Shown: positions 34,200 through 42,592 of the stretch, in pieces
Numbering within the stretch: the first letter of the stretch is position 1
How the letters are laid out: the number at the start of each line of letters is the position of its first letter
Source of the DNA: Paenibacillus camerounensis
GTDB taxonomy: Bacteria; Bacillota; Bacilli; Paenibacillales; Paenibacillaceae
Length of the DNA stretch: 64,000 nucleotides
NCBI RefSeq assembly: GCF_000723885.1
Contig: NZ_CCDG010000006.1
Span: 124,001 to 188,000 of the forward strand
Reading direction: 5' to 3'
Position numbers and translations under genes: made by a program
The notes under the pieces: model-generated
What the model was told of the DNA's origin: nothing
What the model saw: the letters and a program-made list of their open reading frames with translations, nothing else
Database searches by the model: none

Positions 34200-34324
34200 G
34201 TTCTCATTGGATAAGAGAACTACCGATCCCCAGACAGAGAGGTCCACCCTCTGGATGGGGTGTAAAGGCAGGAATAGCCAAATGTCATTTGGCACAGGAA
34301 ACCGCGTGGGAGCAGAGCTCCCAC
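34200..34324 (+). other. Run of four stem-loops before the relaxase genes: possible oriT or structured RNA
   Basis: Four hairpins follow one another. GTTCTC/GAGAAC is at 34200-34220. CCCCA..AGAG.GG with its complement is at 34228-34260. GCCAAATG/CATTTGGC is at 34277-34293 with one base in the centre. GTGGGAGC/GCTCCCAC is at 34306-34324. All arms except the second are perfect. The block lies 60 bases before the relaxosome gene and outside any gene. An origin of transfer is expected next to relaxase genes and usually has inverted repeats; a leader RNA or single-strand origin would look similar. Confidence 0.5.
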
Positions 34325-34386
34325 CGACATTTTTGAGGGTTTTCCTCCGACAATGGAATGTCACTTGTAGGAAAATCTAAAGCGAG

Positions 34387-34878
34387 GTGCTACCGCTGGC
34401 CCAAGCAGAAAAAACCATTCAAATAACCGTCAAGTTGCCTAAGAAGCAGTATGAATCACTTAAGAAGTATGCAGCGTCCAAACATTTAAGCATGGCCGAT
34501 ATTGTCCGCGCCTTTATTACAAAGGGGATGTCCATCGAAGCTTACTCTGAGGAAATTGATTTTATCACCACGATTATCCGCCAGGAAATCACTATTGCCA
34601 TCGGCGGACTGAGTAATCGGCTGGCGGGGCTAGCCAGCAAGGATCTCATCATGTCTGCCGCTTCCTACTACTCCACCATCGCCATTATTACCGAACTTAT
34701 AGATACCAACCGTTACACTACCTTCCGCGAGATTGAAAAAAAAGCCCGCCAGCTTGCTGTTGAGTACATGAAGATGAAGCTAACCGATGCCGAGAAGCTA
34801 TTCCTCTCTGGTGACGCATTTGAACAAAACATTGAAAGCTTACGTGGAGGCAATTCCGATGTCGGCCCTGATTTATAA
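34387..34878 (+). CDS. Ribbon-helix-helix relaxosome accessory protein
   Basis: Up to 163 residues. The N-terminus has a ribbon-helix-helix pattern (IQITVKLPKKQYESLKKYA, then KHLSMADIVRAFI), typical of DNA-binding accessory proteins of relaxases. The rest is helical with an LTDAEKLF motif. It overlaps the relaxase start by 20 bases and so is coupled to it. I infer that it binds the adjacent stem-loop region and helps load the relaxase. The GTG start at 34387 touches GCGAGG; the true start could be a few codons later. Confidence 0.75.
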   Translation: MLPLAQAEKTIQITVKLPKKQYESLKKYAASKHLSMADIVRAFITKGMSIEAYSEEIDFITTIIRQEITIAIGGLSNRLAGLASKDLIMSAASYYSTIAIITELIDTNRYTTFREIEKKARQLAVEYMKMKLTDAEKLFLSGDAFEQNIESLRGGNSDVGPDL

Positions 34879-36094
34879 ACAACGCTTTTTCCACCCCAAC
34901 CATCCGAAAACGGCTGTCAGTAATTACGTCCATATCGGTTATATCGCTACACGTCCCGGAGCCGTCCGGCATGAAAACACGCCTCATGGTTTATTCGGCA
35001 AGCTGCAACCCGGTCAGCTCCAAGCGTTTGATTCTTGGCAGGAAGTTGCTCGTATGGCCAGGCAGATTTCCAAAGAAGGCAAGAATATGTATCGAAGTGT
35101 AATCTCTTTTCGTACCGAAACAGCACAGGAGCTTGGTCTAACTAGCTTTGCAGATTGGCAGGAATACATTGAACAACAGATGGCCACTCTCGCTGCCCAC
35201 AACCGCATCAAGACTGAAGACCTCTGTTGGGCTGCTGCATTCCACAACGAAAAGGATCACCCCCATCTTCACATTGTTTATTGGGATAAGTCGCAAACCA
35301 TCATGAGAAACTTTACCCATCCCGAAATCCCCAATCGCATCCGTAAACAGCTCATTAAAGATACCTTTGCCTATAAAATCAAAGAATTCTGTGCAGAGCG
35401 GGATCAGTTCAAATCGGGTATAACCGAAGTTACGGACCAAATGATCGAAGAATTTGAAGCCTACCTGAAACAACTGAATCCAAAAACATTTAAAGCCTTC
35501 CAGAGCCGCTTTCAAAATGAAGATGAAGACTCCCTATTACGTTTTCCAAAACATCACTTGGTTGAGCCCGAGGCGGTAAAGGAATTGGCCCGACAATTAT
35601 TTCAACTGCGAAAGCAGATGCCGAAAACAGGAAGGCTCGCCTACAAGCTGTTGCCGGCGGAGGCCAAGATCGCGGTAGATGAAGTCGTCCAGGATCTACT
35701 ACAAAAAAATCACTACCTTTCTCAAATGGTCGAGGATTATGTGGAAGCAAAGCTGCAGCTGGCCCAGCTATACACCTCCGACCCAGATAACCTGAAAAAG
35801 CAACGCAGAAAATACCAAGAGGAAGCGGAAAAACGAATCGCCAATCGCATCCTTACTAGCATTCGAACCATCATCAAGCTGGAAAAGGAAGCAGATATCA
35901 GCATCTGGAAAACTCATCGTCAATATGCCATGGCCGAGCAACTGCTGCTGGAATTGCTGAGTCGAATGGAAAGTCTATTTATGGAGGCCCAACTCGACTA
36001 TGACGACAAAGCAAAAATACTGGGAGGGGATTTATCCAAACAAGCTATAAAGGAGTGGCTGCTTCGCCATAAGGATAAAGGCATGGAAAGATAG
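34859..36094 (+). CDS. mobL: MobL-type relaxase
   Basis: A 411-residue protein beginning MSALIYKQRFFHPNHPKTAV, a characteristic opening of the MobL (MOB-P-like) relaxases of Firmicutes. The metal-binding histidine cluster is visible as KDHPHLHIVYWDK (about residue 135). A candidate catalytic Tyr lies in the N-terminal third (SNYVHIGYIATRPG). The helical C-terminal half would contact DNA or the coupling protein. It nicks oriT and remains bound to the 5' end that is transferred. The ATG at 34859 has GGAGG eight bases before it. A terminator follows. Confidence 0.88.
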   Translation: MSALIYKQRFFHPNHPKTAVSNYVHIGYIATRPGAVRHENTPHGLFGKLQPGQLQAFDSWQEVARMARQISKEGKNMYRSVISFRTETAQELGLTSFADWQEYIEQQMATLAAHNRIKTEDLCWAAAFHNEKDHPHLHIVYWDKSQTIMRNFTHPEIPNRIRKQLIKDTFAYKIKEFCAERDQFKSGITEVTDQMIEEFEAYLKQLNPKTFKAFQSRFQNEDEDSLLRFPKHHLVEPEAVKELARQLFQLRKQMPKTGRLAYKLLPAEAKIAVDEVVQDLLQKNHYLSQMVEDYVEAKLQLAQLYTSDPDNLKKQRRKYQEEAEKRIANRILTSIRTIIKLEKEADISIWKTHRQYAMAEQLLLELLSRMESLFMEAQLDYDDKAKILGGDLSKQAIKEWLLRHKDKGMER

Positions 36095-36110
36095 TCATGG
36101 TCAGATTACA

Positions 36111-36137
36111 CACGCTTAAAGAGCGTGTTTTTTTCAT
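36111..36137 (+). terminator. Terminator after the relaxase gene
   Basis: Arms ACACGCT and AGCGTGT with a 5-nt loop, followed by seven T's. Confidence 0.85.
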
Positions 36138-36143
36138 TGTTCA

Positions 36144-36190
36144 CTTATCCCCATATCTTGGGGATAAGCCTGTTGACAACCTGTAGATAA
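36144..36190. promoter_or_regulatory. DnaA-box-like inverted repeat and TTGACA hexamer
   Basis: A perfect 10-bp inverted repeat (CTTATCCCCA / TGGGGATAAG, 36144-36168) contains two inverted TTATCCCCA elements, each one base from the DnaA box TTATCCACA. A third, TTATCTACA on the minus strand, is at 36182-36190. TTGACA lies between (36173-36178). It could be an element replication origin, or an operator and promoter for the following operon. Confidence 0.45.
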
Positions 36191-36242
36191 CTCTCCTTAT
36201 TGAACATTTTCATTTCAACTTCAAGTAGAAAGGAAGAATCCT

Positions 36243-36398
36243 ATGCTTTTTACCAATGGCAAACTTCAAGCCTTTGAGCAATTGATGCGTGAAACTCCGC
36301 GTCCTCCCCTTCAACCTCAACGCAAATCCATACCTATTAAACCCACATTAACATCCTCATCCGAAATTCAAAAGGAGAAACCAAATGAAGACAAGTGA
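36243..36398 (+). CDS. Small conserved-looking ICE protein (51 residues)
   Basis: ATG with AAAGGAAG eight bases upstream. The peptide opens MLFTNGKLQAFEQLMRETPR, then a Pro/Lys-rich stretch and ends KPNEDK. It overlaps the next gene by 14 bases, and the ribosome site of that gene lies within it. Position and ribosome site support a real gene; the function is unknown. It is the first gene of the long transfer operon. Confidence 0.6.
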   Translation: MLFTNGKLQAFEQLMRETPRPPLQPQRKSIPIKPTLTSSSEIQKEKPNEDK

Positions 36399-37044
36399 CC
36401 GTTTGCTTGAAGTGCTGCGTTATCAGTTGGCAGAAATAGGACTTACCTTAGATACAAAGTACTATCCCGATGATGCTTGTATTGTTTCTTATCAGGATGA
36501 TTCCATAGCGTATATTGATGAGAATGGATTCATAGCCTATCCTCCTGATAGTTCTAATGAACGTACCATTCAAGTAGCTCCCATTGTAGCGAAGGTATGG
36601 GAAATGGAACGAGCCTATCAGGAAGCATCTCCTATGACCATCCCCTCGGTCAGCGAGTACCGAAAGCTCATAGAATTTAATCGGCATATACTAGCAGCAC
36701 GATATGATGGCGAGGGACAATTTCGCTTTGTCACCTGGGAGACCAATGCCGAGCGAACGGGATTGGCATTGGGTCATTATTTTCACCGGAATAAATATGA
36801 GAATGCCAAAGAGGATTTTATAACTCGCAGTGGTCTGGCAAAAGAATCAACTATCCTGGCACCTCACCAACTGTCCGTTATTCGTAAAGCTCTTCTCTAC
36901 CAAGGCGCTCAAGATCTAAATATGGAAGTAGAAGAACGGATCTCCTTGGATCGAATCCTTCTTCAGATTGAGTCTATCCTTGCTCCGATTGAACAGCTTT
37001 TATTGGAAGCTGAAAAGGAAGCCTATGGAGAGCAGGAACGATAA
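36385..37044 (+). CDS. Hypothetical ICE protein, paralogue A
   Basis: A 219-residue soluble protein, ATG after AAAGGAG. No catalytic motif recognised. Its layout equals that of the next gene: an N-terminal domain with a beta-rich segment (CIVSYQDDSIAYIDENGFIA), then a conserved middle (HYFHRNKYENAKEDFITRSG) and a helical end. The pair probably arose by duplication. Proteins of this kind precede VirD4 in related elements; a role in DNA processing or mating regulation is only a guess. Confidence 0.7.
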   Translation: MKTSDRLLEVLRYQLAEIGLTLDTKYYPDDACIVSYQDDSIAYIDENGFIAYPPDSSNERTIQVAPIVAKVWEMERAYQEASPMTIPSVSEYRKLIEFNRHILAARYDGEGQFRFVTWETNAERTGLALGHYFHRNKYENAKEDFITRSGLAKESTILAPHQLSVIRKALLYQGAQDLNMEVEERISLDRILLQIESILAPIEQLLLEAEKEAYGEQER

Positions 37045-37079
37045 ACGTTTCACAGTTTGTAGCTTGGGAGTGACTGACC

Positions 37080-37787
37080 ATGAAAAGCAAAGCAGAATTT
37101 TATAAAGCTTATTTTGCTGCCTTGGCAGAACATGGGGTCGAAGTGCGCCGTTCTACCTCTGCAGACTATTTGGCCGACTTATACCTAAAAGATCAACTCG
37201 TCGCCTTCTATACCCGTTCAGACAGCATCGAACGCAATCCATTCGTAACTGTTCCTGATCGCCTGATGAGTACCATCCAGGATCAGGCCCGAAAAACCGC
37301 GCTCCAGCTTGGAATTTGCACCGAAAAACCCTATACGGACAAAGACACCAAAATTGCAAACGGCGTCTATAAGCTCAGTGAGTACGGTGATGTGATTCTC
37401 GCTTGCAAGCACCATCCGCTGTTTGAATATGTCTTTTCCACCTATAAGCTGGCCCCGGACAACCAACTACCTGTACAGCGACAATATTTTTATAACAAGG
37501 ATGAAGCCTTGGAAAACTTCGCTGTCCGTAGTGGACTGGTGGATGGGCGGAAATTATTCAGTGAGTCTGAGCTCGTGCTCATCCATGATGAAATGGTCAA
37601 ATTCCTCATCACGCCTAACGACAAGTCGATGGAGCAGTTTGAACAGGTGCAGATCCTGATAGAAAAGCTGGAGGACTTTCTCCCTGCCTTAAAAGATCGG
37701 GAGATTCAGTTGGACTATGATGCAGAGTTTGCTCACGACTATGACGGCAACCCCGAACTGCTGGGATTAGTTGATCATTCCCGGTAA
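37080..37787 (+). CDS. Hypothetical ICE protein, paralogue B
   Basis: A 235-residue soluble protein related to the gene before it: QYFYNKDEALENFAVRSGLV matches HYFHRNKYENAKEDFITRSG in the same relative position, and both follow it with a helix ending in a LVLIHDEMVKF / LSVIRKALLY pattern. The C-terminus is acidic. GGGAG precedes the ATG. No known domain; acts in the cytoplasm as far as the sequence shows. Confidence 0.7.
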   Translation: MKSKAEFYKAYFAALAEHGVEVRRSTSADYLADLYLKDQLVAFYTRSDSIERNPFVTVPDRLMSTIQDQARKTALQLGICTEKPYTDKDTKIANGVYKLSEYGDVILACKHHPLFEYVFSTYKLAPDNQLPVQRQYFYNKDEALENFAVRSGLVDGRKLFSESELVLIHDEMVKFLITPNDKSMEQFEQVQILIEKLEDFLPALKDREIQLDYDAEFAHDYDGNPELLGLVDHSR

Positions 37788-37823
37788 CCAAGCCATCCAT
37801 TTTTATAGAAGGAAGTGATTGTT

Positions 37824-38675
37824 TTGCCACAACCGGAAGTCTCCATTTGGGGTACCATATTGACCTGCATCGAGATTGGATTACATGTGTACGCGATTCA
37901 AGCGGAGCAGAGTAATGGCATCGTCCTTGATGCCGATTACGCCAAGGAAGCACTTAGTAAAGAGGCGCTGGAACTGGGAGAAAGACACGGAGAACATATT
38001 TACTTTGACGATGTGAAGAGTCTGGCCCCCGCCTATGAGCTGGCTCAACAAGGGGCAATTGCTCACCCCGAGCTTAGCGAATTCGCCAGTCATCCCGAAA
38101 AACTCGCCATGGAGGGCAAGTATTTTGTGCCAGAGTATTTCGGTGACTTTTCACCGCCAGAAGATACAAGATGGAACTCCTTATCCAACCTTGAAGCTTT
38201 ATGTAACGGCATTTATTTCGTTAATCGGGATGAGCAGCCGATGTTGGCGGTGCATCAAACGATTGGCGAACAGGTACTATCTGAAATGGCCGTTCATGGC
38301 TCCTCTGGTCAAGGGGAGTACCTGTTGTATCCGCTGACTGATTGCGCCATACCCGTGTATGAGTTATCCGCCTCACATCCTGCAATGCTTGCCCAAGTTA
38401 TAGATGAAGCAAGCCTGCTCCACACCCTATGTGATGATCACCCCGAATATGTGGGTATGCATAATTTGCATACCGAGGAATGGAGCCACATCCATGACCT
38501 GCCCGCCCCCAAGTCATTGTTTTTACAGCGGCAGTTAGACCTTGCGGCTAATCACGAGCTTCCACTGCCCAATGAATCAGCTATTTATATGCAACAAGAG
38601 ATACCTACCCCTTTGCAAGCGAGAGAAGCTCCTGAAGATTTTTTCGAGCCGGCCAATGAGGAAATGGAGTGGTGA
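37824..38675 (+). CDS. DUF3849-like hypothetical ICE protein
   Basis: About 283 residues. The front part (AIQAEQSNGIVLDADYAKEA, then AYELAQQGAI) resembles DUF3849-type proteins found in Firmicute elements; the rest is acidic with short conserved stretches (LSNLEALCNGIYFVNRDEQP). The TTG at 37824 is eight bases after AAGGAAG; the GTG at 37815 overlaps that site and is a poorer choice. The stop overlaps the start of the VirD4 N-terminal gene. Function unknown. Confidence 0.65.
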   Translation: MPQPEVSIWGTILTCIEIGLHVYAIQAEQSNGIVLDADYAKEALSKEALELGERHGEHIYFDDVKSLAPAYELAQQGAIAHPELSEFASHPEKLAMEGKYFVPEYFGDFSPPEDTRWNSLSNLEALCNGIYFVNRDEQPMLAVHQTIGEQVLSEMAVHGSSGQGEYLLYPLTDCAIPVYELSASHPAMLAQVIDEASLLHTLCDDHPEYVGMHNLHTEEWSHIHDLPAPKSLFLQRQLDLAANHELPLPNESAIYMQQEIPTPLQAREAPEDFFEPANEEMEW

Positions 38676-39157
38676 AAACCAAGCAAAAGCTGCTATTGGC
38701 GGCATTACTGTTTGGTATTGGTGGGATATTTAATTTATTTTTCACTACCGCTTTACACGGTGTCCTGTCCGGCACAACAAAGTCTCTGTCCTTCCCTTCG
38801 CTTAAACAGAGTTTTTTCAGTCTTTCCAATCATAAAGCTCACTTCATGCTGTTCCTATGCTTGCAAGGGATTATTTTGCTGCTGGCTGTATTGTTTTTCC
38901 TGGCCAATAGCCAACCCTATCAAAGCAAGCTAAAGACGGTTGCACCCGGTATTGAAACGCCGGTTCCCGTTGGGCAACATCAGCATGGTTCCGCCCGCTG
39001 GCTCCGGGAAGAAGAACTGTCTCTTGCCTTTGACACTCAGTTCCTCAACCTCTCGCATCCACTCCTGCAGCGTCTCATCCAGACCGGTTATGATGATCTG
39101 GATTTCCTCAACCCAAAAGACAAGGGGCCTTCCAGTGATGAACCTAACCCATCCTAA
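38669..39157 (+). CDS. VirD4 coupling protein, N-terminal membrane part (separate gene)
   Basis: A 162-residue protein with two membrane segments (about residues 8-30 and 58-80) followed by PVPVGQHQHGSARWLREEE, the sequence that in one-piece VirD4-like proteins links the membrane anchor to the ATPase. The ATPase itself is coded from 39139 in another frame, overlapping by 19 bases. The two products would together equal one coupling protein. The GTG start overlaps the previous stop. Confidence 0.75.
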   Translation: MVKTKQKLLLAALLFGIGGIFNLFFTTALHGVLSGTTKSLSFPSLKQSFFSLSNHKAHFMLFLCLQGIILLLAVLFFLANSQPYQSKLKTVAPGIETPVPVGQHQHGSARWLREEELSLAFDTQFLNLSHPLLQRLIQTGYDDLDFLNPKDKGPSSDEPNPS

Positions 39158-40742
39158 GGATATTCCCAAAGCAACCAGAGTATTTGATTCTACTTGCCAG
39201 CAGAAGGATTCACTCGGGTTTAAAGTGGGCGGTATTGTGCTAGGGATGCACCAAGAACGTAACCAAGAACGGCTCTACTATATTGGCGACGATGTCCATT
39301 CCCTTTGCATCGGTGCCACCCGTAGCGGTAAGTCCCGCACGATTGTACTCCAATCAATCGGTCTGCTGGGGTTAGCTGGTGAATCTATGGTAATCAGCGA
39401 CCCGAAAGCGGAATTATTTCATTACAGTCATGTGTTACTGGAAAAGTTGGGATATGAAGTCCTAACACTCGACTTTCGCCATCCAGAAAAAAGCCATCAT
39501 TACAATCTCCTTCAACCCGTCATTGATGCCACCTTTGCAGGCAATCAAGAACAGGCGGAGATGCTTGCCTGGGATATGACACAAGTATTGGTAGGGAAAT
39601 CGCAAGGAGAAAAAATCTGGACCAACGGTGAAATGTCGGTCATTGCAGCTTCCATCCTTAGTGTTGTCTGGGACAATTTGAAGCGCCCGGAGTATCAGAA
39701 CATGACAAATGTGTATTGGTTTCTAGCTGAGATGAATAAGCAGATCGGCAATAAGACACCGATGCAGGAATACATCAAACGTTTGCCGCAGCATCATCCA
39801 GCCCGCGCCTTACTTAGCATTTCAGATATTGCCCCGTCTCGAACCAAAGGCAGCTTCTACACTTCTGCGCTTACGACACTCCGGTTGTTTACCTCCAAAT
39901 CCATTTATGCCATTACCCATAAGAGCGACTTTTCCCTGGCTGACCTTGGCCGGAAGAAACAGGCGCTCTTTATTATTTTGCCCGACGAAAAGACCACCTT
40001 TTATCCGGTAGCCTCTCTAATGGTATCGCAGCTGTATGAATTGCTGACCGTTCAAGCCGATGCACGCGGCGGGCGGCTGGAGCAACGGGTTAACTTCATA
40101 TTGGACGAATTCGGTAATTTTACACCCATTGCCGACTTTACCAACAAGCTGACGGTGGGCGGCGGACGCGGCATGCGCTTCAATCTCTTCCTGCAAAGCT
40201 TTGAACAGCTCAAGGAGAAGTATGACGACCATGCTGCAAGCACAATCAAAAGTAACTGCCAAACTTGGATTTACCTGCAGGCGGACGACTTGGAAACGCT
40301 CCGGGAAATCAGCGAGAAGTTGGGCACCTATACCACTTCCAGCTATCAGCTTTCCGCCTCTCATGGTAAATACTCCACACCCAGCACCTCGCACAGCTTG
40401 AACCTGCTGGAGCGCAAGCTGCTCACGGTGGATGAGGTGCGGCGTGTCTCCCGCCCCTATCAAATCGTTCTTTCCCGTTCGCATCCGGCCATGATGTTCT
40501 CGCCGGACCTGGGTGAATGGGCTTTTAACCGCATGATGGGTCTTGGAGATAAGGAGCATAACCGGCGTGTCCGCGAGGAACGGGAACTGCGCCGCCCTAT
40601 TCGAACGGATACGAGAGAGGAGGTGAAACTGTGGAACATCTGGATTTACTACCAAAAAGACATTGCCCGGCAACTGGCCGAACAACGCCAGCAAGCGGCA
40701 GCCTCCTCCGGCGGCTTTATGCCACCTTCCGCCGACGAGTAA
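39139..40742 (+). CDS. VirD4/TraG-type coupling ATPase
   Basis: A 534-residue ATPase without its own membrane anchor. Walker A is CIGATRSGKSRTIVLQ (about residue 57), Walker B NFILDEFGNFTPI (about 320), and a C-terminal segment contains SRSHPAMMFSPDLGEW. VirD4 proteins receive the relaxase-DNA complex and pump it into the secretion channel. The ATG at 39139 follows AAGGGG by about 10 bases and lies inside the end of the anchor gene. The frame is open back to 38940, but that stretch is antisense to nothing conserved and duplicates the anchor gene's region. Confidence 0.85.
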
Positions 40743-40744
40743 AA

Positions 40745-41077
40745 GTGACGCTATATGTTAGACACAAGATTATGGGCGCATTGGCTGCTCTCTGGCTGTT
40801 CGCCTTGCCTTCCTCTGCTTCTGCCGCAGGAGATATTAAAGGCAGCAAGCTGGTCACCGGTACCGAAAAGTTGATTGGGGACGTCACTACTTGGCTGATG
40901 ATTTTAGCTCCCGTTGTCGCGGGTTTGCTTATTATTTACTTTTGCATTCGACGTTCTGCCGCCGACGAAATGGACACCAAAAAGTGGAACAACCGCATTA
41001 TTGTTGCCATCGTGTCTTGTATTGGCGCGGTGCTGGGCTCCGCTACACTGAACATCATTATCGGATACTACAAGTAA
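40745..41077 (+). CDS. VirB2/TrbC-like pilin-type membrane protein
   Basis: A 110-residue protein with a signal-like hydrophobic start (MGALAALWLFALPSSASAA, with an AXA cleavage site), then two membrane helices joined by a short charged loop (RRSAADEMDTKKWNNR). This two-helix plan is that of VirB2-type pilins and their Gram-positive counterparts. The GTG is two bases after the VirD4 stop with a weak ribosome site, so translation is probably coupled. Confidence 0.7.
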   Translation: MTLYVRHKIMGALAALWLFALPSSASAAGDIKGSKLVTGTEKLIGDVTTWLMILAPVVAGLLIIYFCIRRSAADEMDTKKWNNRIIVAIVSCIGAVLGSATLNIIIGYYK

Positions 41078-41082
41078 TTGGG

Positions 41083-41112
41083 GCTTGTCCAGTGGGCAAG
41101 CTTTTTTGCTTC
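41083..41112 (+). terminator. Hairpin with T run after the pilin-like gene
   Basis: Arms GCTTGTCC and GGGCAAGC (one G-T pair) with a 3-nt loop, followed by TTTTTT. As the operon continues beyond it, it may act as a partial terminator that raises pilin-like mRNA over downstream genes. Confidence 0.65.
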
Positions 41113-41149
41113 CATCCCGCGACACATTACATTTTGGAGGTCATGATCC

Positions 41150-41380
41150 ATGAAAAAAGTGTTGAAGACAGTAAAGGAAAAAAGCATCCTCACCATGGTT
41201 AAGACAAAGCACACACTTTGCAACCGCCGCGGCGAAGGCTTTGTCGATACCGCCGTGAAAATTTTGATATCTATTGTTATCGGTGCTTTACTGTTGGCTG
41301 GCTTATATTTGCTCTTTAACGGCACAATTCTGCCTACGCTTACGCAACGCATCAAAGAAATGTTTAATTACAAGGGCTAA
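41150..41380 (+). CDS. Small membrane protein with prepilin-like leader (DUF6133-like)
   Basis: A 76-residue protein: a basic leader of about 27 residues, then RRGEGFVDTAVKILISIVIG and a single hydrophobic helix, ending LTQRIKEMFNYKG. Leader length and charge, followed by a glycine at the hydrophobic border, match class III (type IVb) prepilin signals. With a prepilin peptidase in the same operon it is a candidate Flp-like pilin. The same RGEG(F/Y)(V/I)D motif recurs in the protein at 49128. ATG after TTTGGAGG. Confidence 0.7.
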   Translation: MKKVLKTVKEKSILTMVKTKHTLCNRRGEGFVDTAVKILISIVIGALLLAGLYLLFNGTILPTLTQRIKEMFNYKG

Positions 41381-41442
41381 TAGGGAATGACCTTCAGCAA
41401 GGAGCGGCATTGCCGCCGTTCCTTGCAGAAAGGAGACTTCAA

Positions 41443-42279
41443 TTGGAGAAAATTTTACTTCTGCTCATTATTGCCTTGTTAAACGGTTCCTTGGTGTACA
41501 TCGACAATCTACTCAAGGAAATCATTCCGATCTCACTCTATGCAGAAAAATATATGACGCTGACCACCGGAACCAACTTGCTTGAAAGTTTATACGATAT
41601 TGTGTTTTCCTTTGGAGTCGCTTTGATGATTCTCAAATTCCTTAAGAAAGGCTTTGAAATCTACGTGCTCTGGACAGACGGCGATCCAGATGAGGAGCCC
41701 TTATTTCTGCTGACCAACTTTTTTCGGGCCATGGCTGTTGCCATCTGTTTCCCGACCCTCTACACCTGGCTTGGCAGCATGGTTGAGGACTTGACGAATC
41801 AACTGCTGGGCGTGATCGGCCAATCCACCGATTACAACTGGCAGATGTGGATTAATGCGCTGGAATCCGCCGGATTGGTCACCGCTGTATTTGGCCTTAT
41901 CTTTATTGTCTGCTTCTTTATTTTATATTTTCAGTTTCTAATGCGCGGCCTGGAAATGTTCATTCTGCGTGTGGGCATTCCTCTTGCCTGTGCAGGGCTT
42001 TTGGACAATGATAAAGGCGTATTTAGAGCGTATGCCCAAAAGTTCACCCAATCGATGCTCGCCGTTGTGATTCAGATCGCACTCGCCAAACTTGGTGTAG
42101 GACTGATGCTACAAAACCATGTGTTCTGGGGCATGGCCTGCATGATGCTCGCTATCCGCACCCCACGCTTCCTCTCCGATTTCCTCATCACCACAGGGGT
42201 TGGAGGCGGTGCGGTGAATAATGTCTACCATAGTATCAAACTCATTGGCATGGCTCGCAAACTGGGCAAGGCAGGCTAA
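41443..42279 (+). CDS. VirB6/TrbL-like polytopic membrane protein
   Basis: A 278-residue membrane protein with about six hydrophobic segments. The conserved core of this group is visible in the second half (MRGLEMFILRVGIPLACAGL, then AQKFTQSMLAVVIQIALAKL). VirB6-type proteins form the inner-membrane channel of type IV secretion systems. The TTG at 41443 follows AAAGGAG; an imperfect hairpin precedes the site. The frame is open to 41410, which is not needed. Confidence 0.75.
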   Translation: MEKILLLLIIALLNGSLVYIDNLLKEIIPISLYAEKYMTLTTGTNLLESLYDIVFSFGVALMILKFLKKGFEIYVLWTDGDPDEEPLFLLTNFFRAMAVAICFPTLYTWLGSMVEDLTNQLLGVIGQSTDYNWQMWINALESAGLVTAVFGLIFIVCFFILYFQFLMRGLEMFILRVGIPLACAGLLDNDKGVFRAYAQKFTQSMLAVVIQIALAKLGVGLMLQNHVFWGMACMMLAIRTPRFLSDFLITTGVGGGAVNNVYHSIKLIGMARKLGKAG

Positions 42280-42282
42280 CCT

Positions 42283-42492
42283 ATGACCACTCTGGAAGAA
42301 TTAGCTCAAGCCTGTATTTTGCTGATTCGCGTAGGTTGCGTATTTCGTCTCATCTACTCCATGGTTCGTCTATCTGGTGCAGACGAAGAGGCAACAAAAT
42401 ACAAAAAGCGTGCCCGAAATGTGGTGATCTTTTATTTGCTGGCCGAAAGCATCTGGCAGGTGAAGGAAATCATTTTGTTTTATTATCGGTAA
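42283..42492 (+). CDS. Small transfer membrane protein
   Basis: 69 residues with two hydrophobic stretches (ACILLIRVGCVFRLIYSMV and NVVIFYLLAESIWQVKEII) around a charged loop (GADEEATKYKKRAR). The two-helix plan again resembles VirB2-like proteins. Three bases separate it from the VirB6-like gene. Followed by an 11-bp hairpin at 42509-42550. Confidence 0.65.
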   Translation: MTTLEELAQACILLIRVGCVFRLIYSMVRLSGADEEATKYKKRARNVVIFYLLAESIWQVKEIILFYYR

Positions 42493-42508
42493 CTCCCGTC
42501 CATTCCAC

Positions 42509-42550
42509 AAAACAAATGACTTTGCGTATACATCCGCAGGGTCATTTGTT
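42509..42550 (+). terminator. Operon-internal hairpin
   Basis: Arms AACAAATGAC and GTCATTTGTT with an inner GCG/CGC pair, followed by TCTTCTACTTT. A weak terminator or an mRNA processing or protection signal. Confidence 0.5.
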
Positions 42551-42592
42551 TCTTCTACTTTCGCTTATTTTTCTCCAGGAAAGGAGCCCCCC

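Noticed and set aside
39105-39125. A CCCAAAA slippery heptamer that might fuse the two VirD4 parts by -1 frameshifting
   Set aside because: The ATPase frame is +1 relative to the anchor frame, so a -1 shift would lead into the wrong frame.
40017-40694. A 225-codon minus-strand frame
   Set aside because: Antisense to the VirD4 ATPase gene and without independent support.
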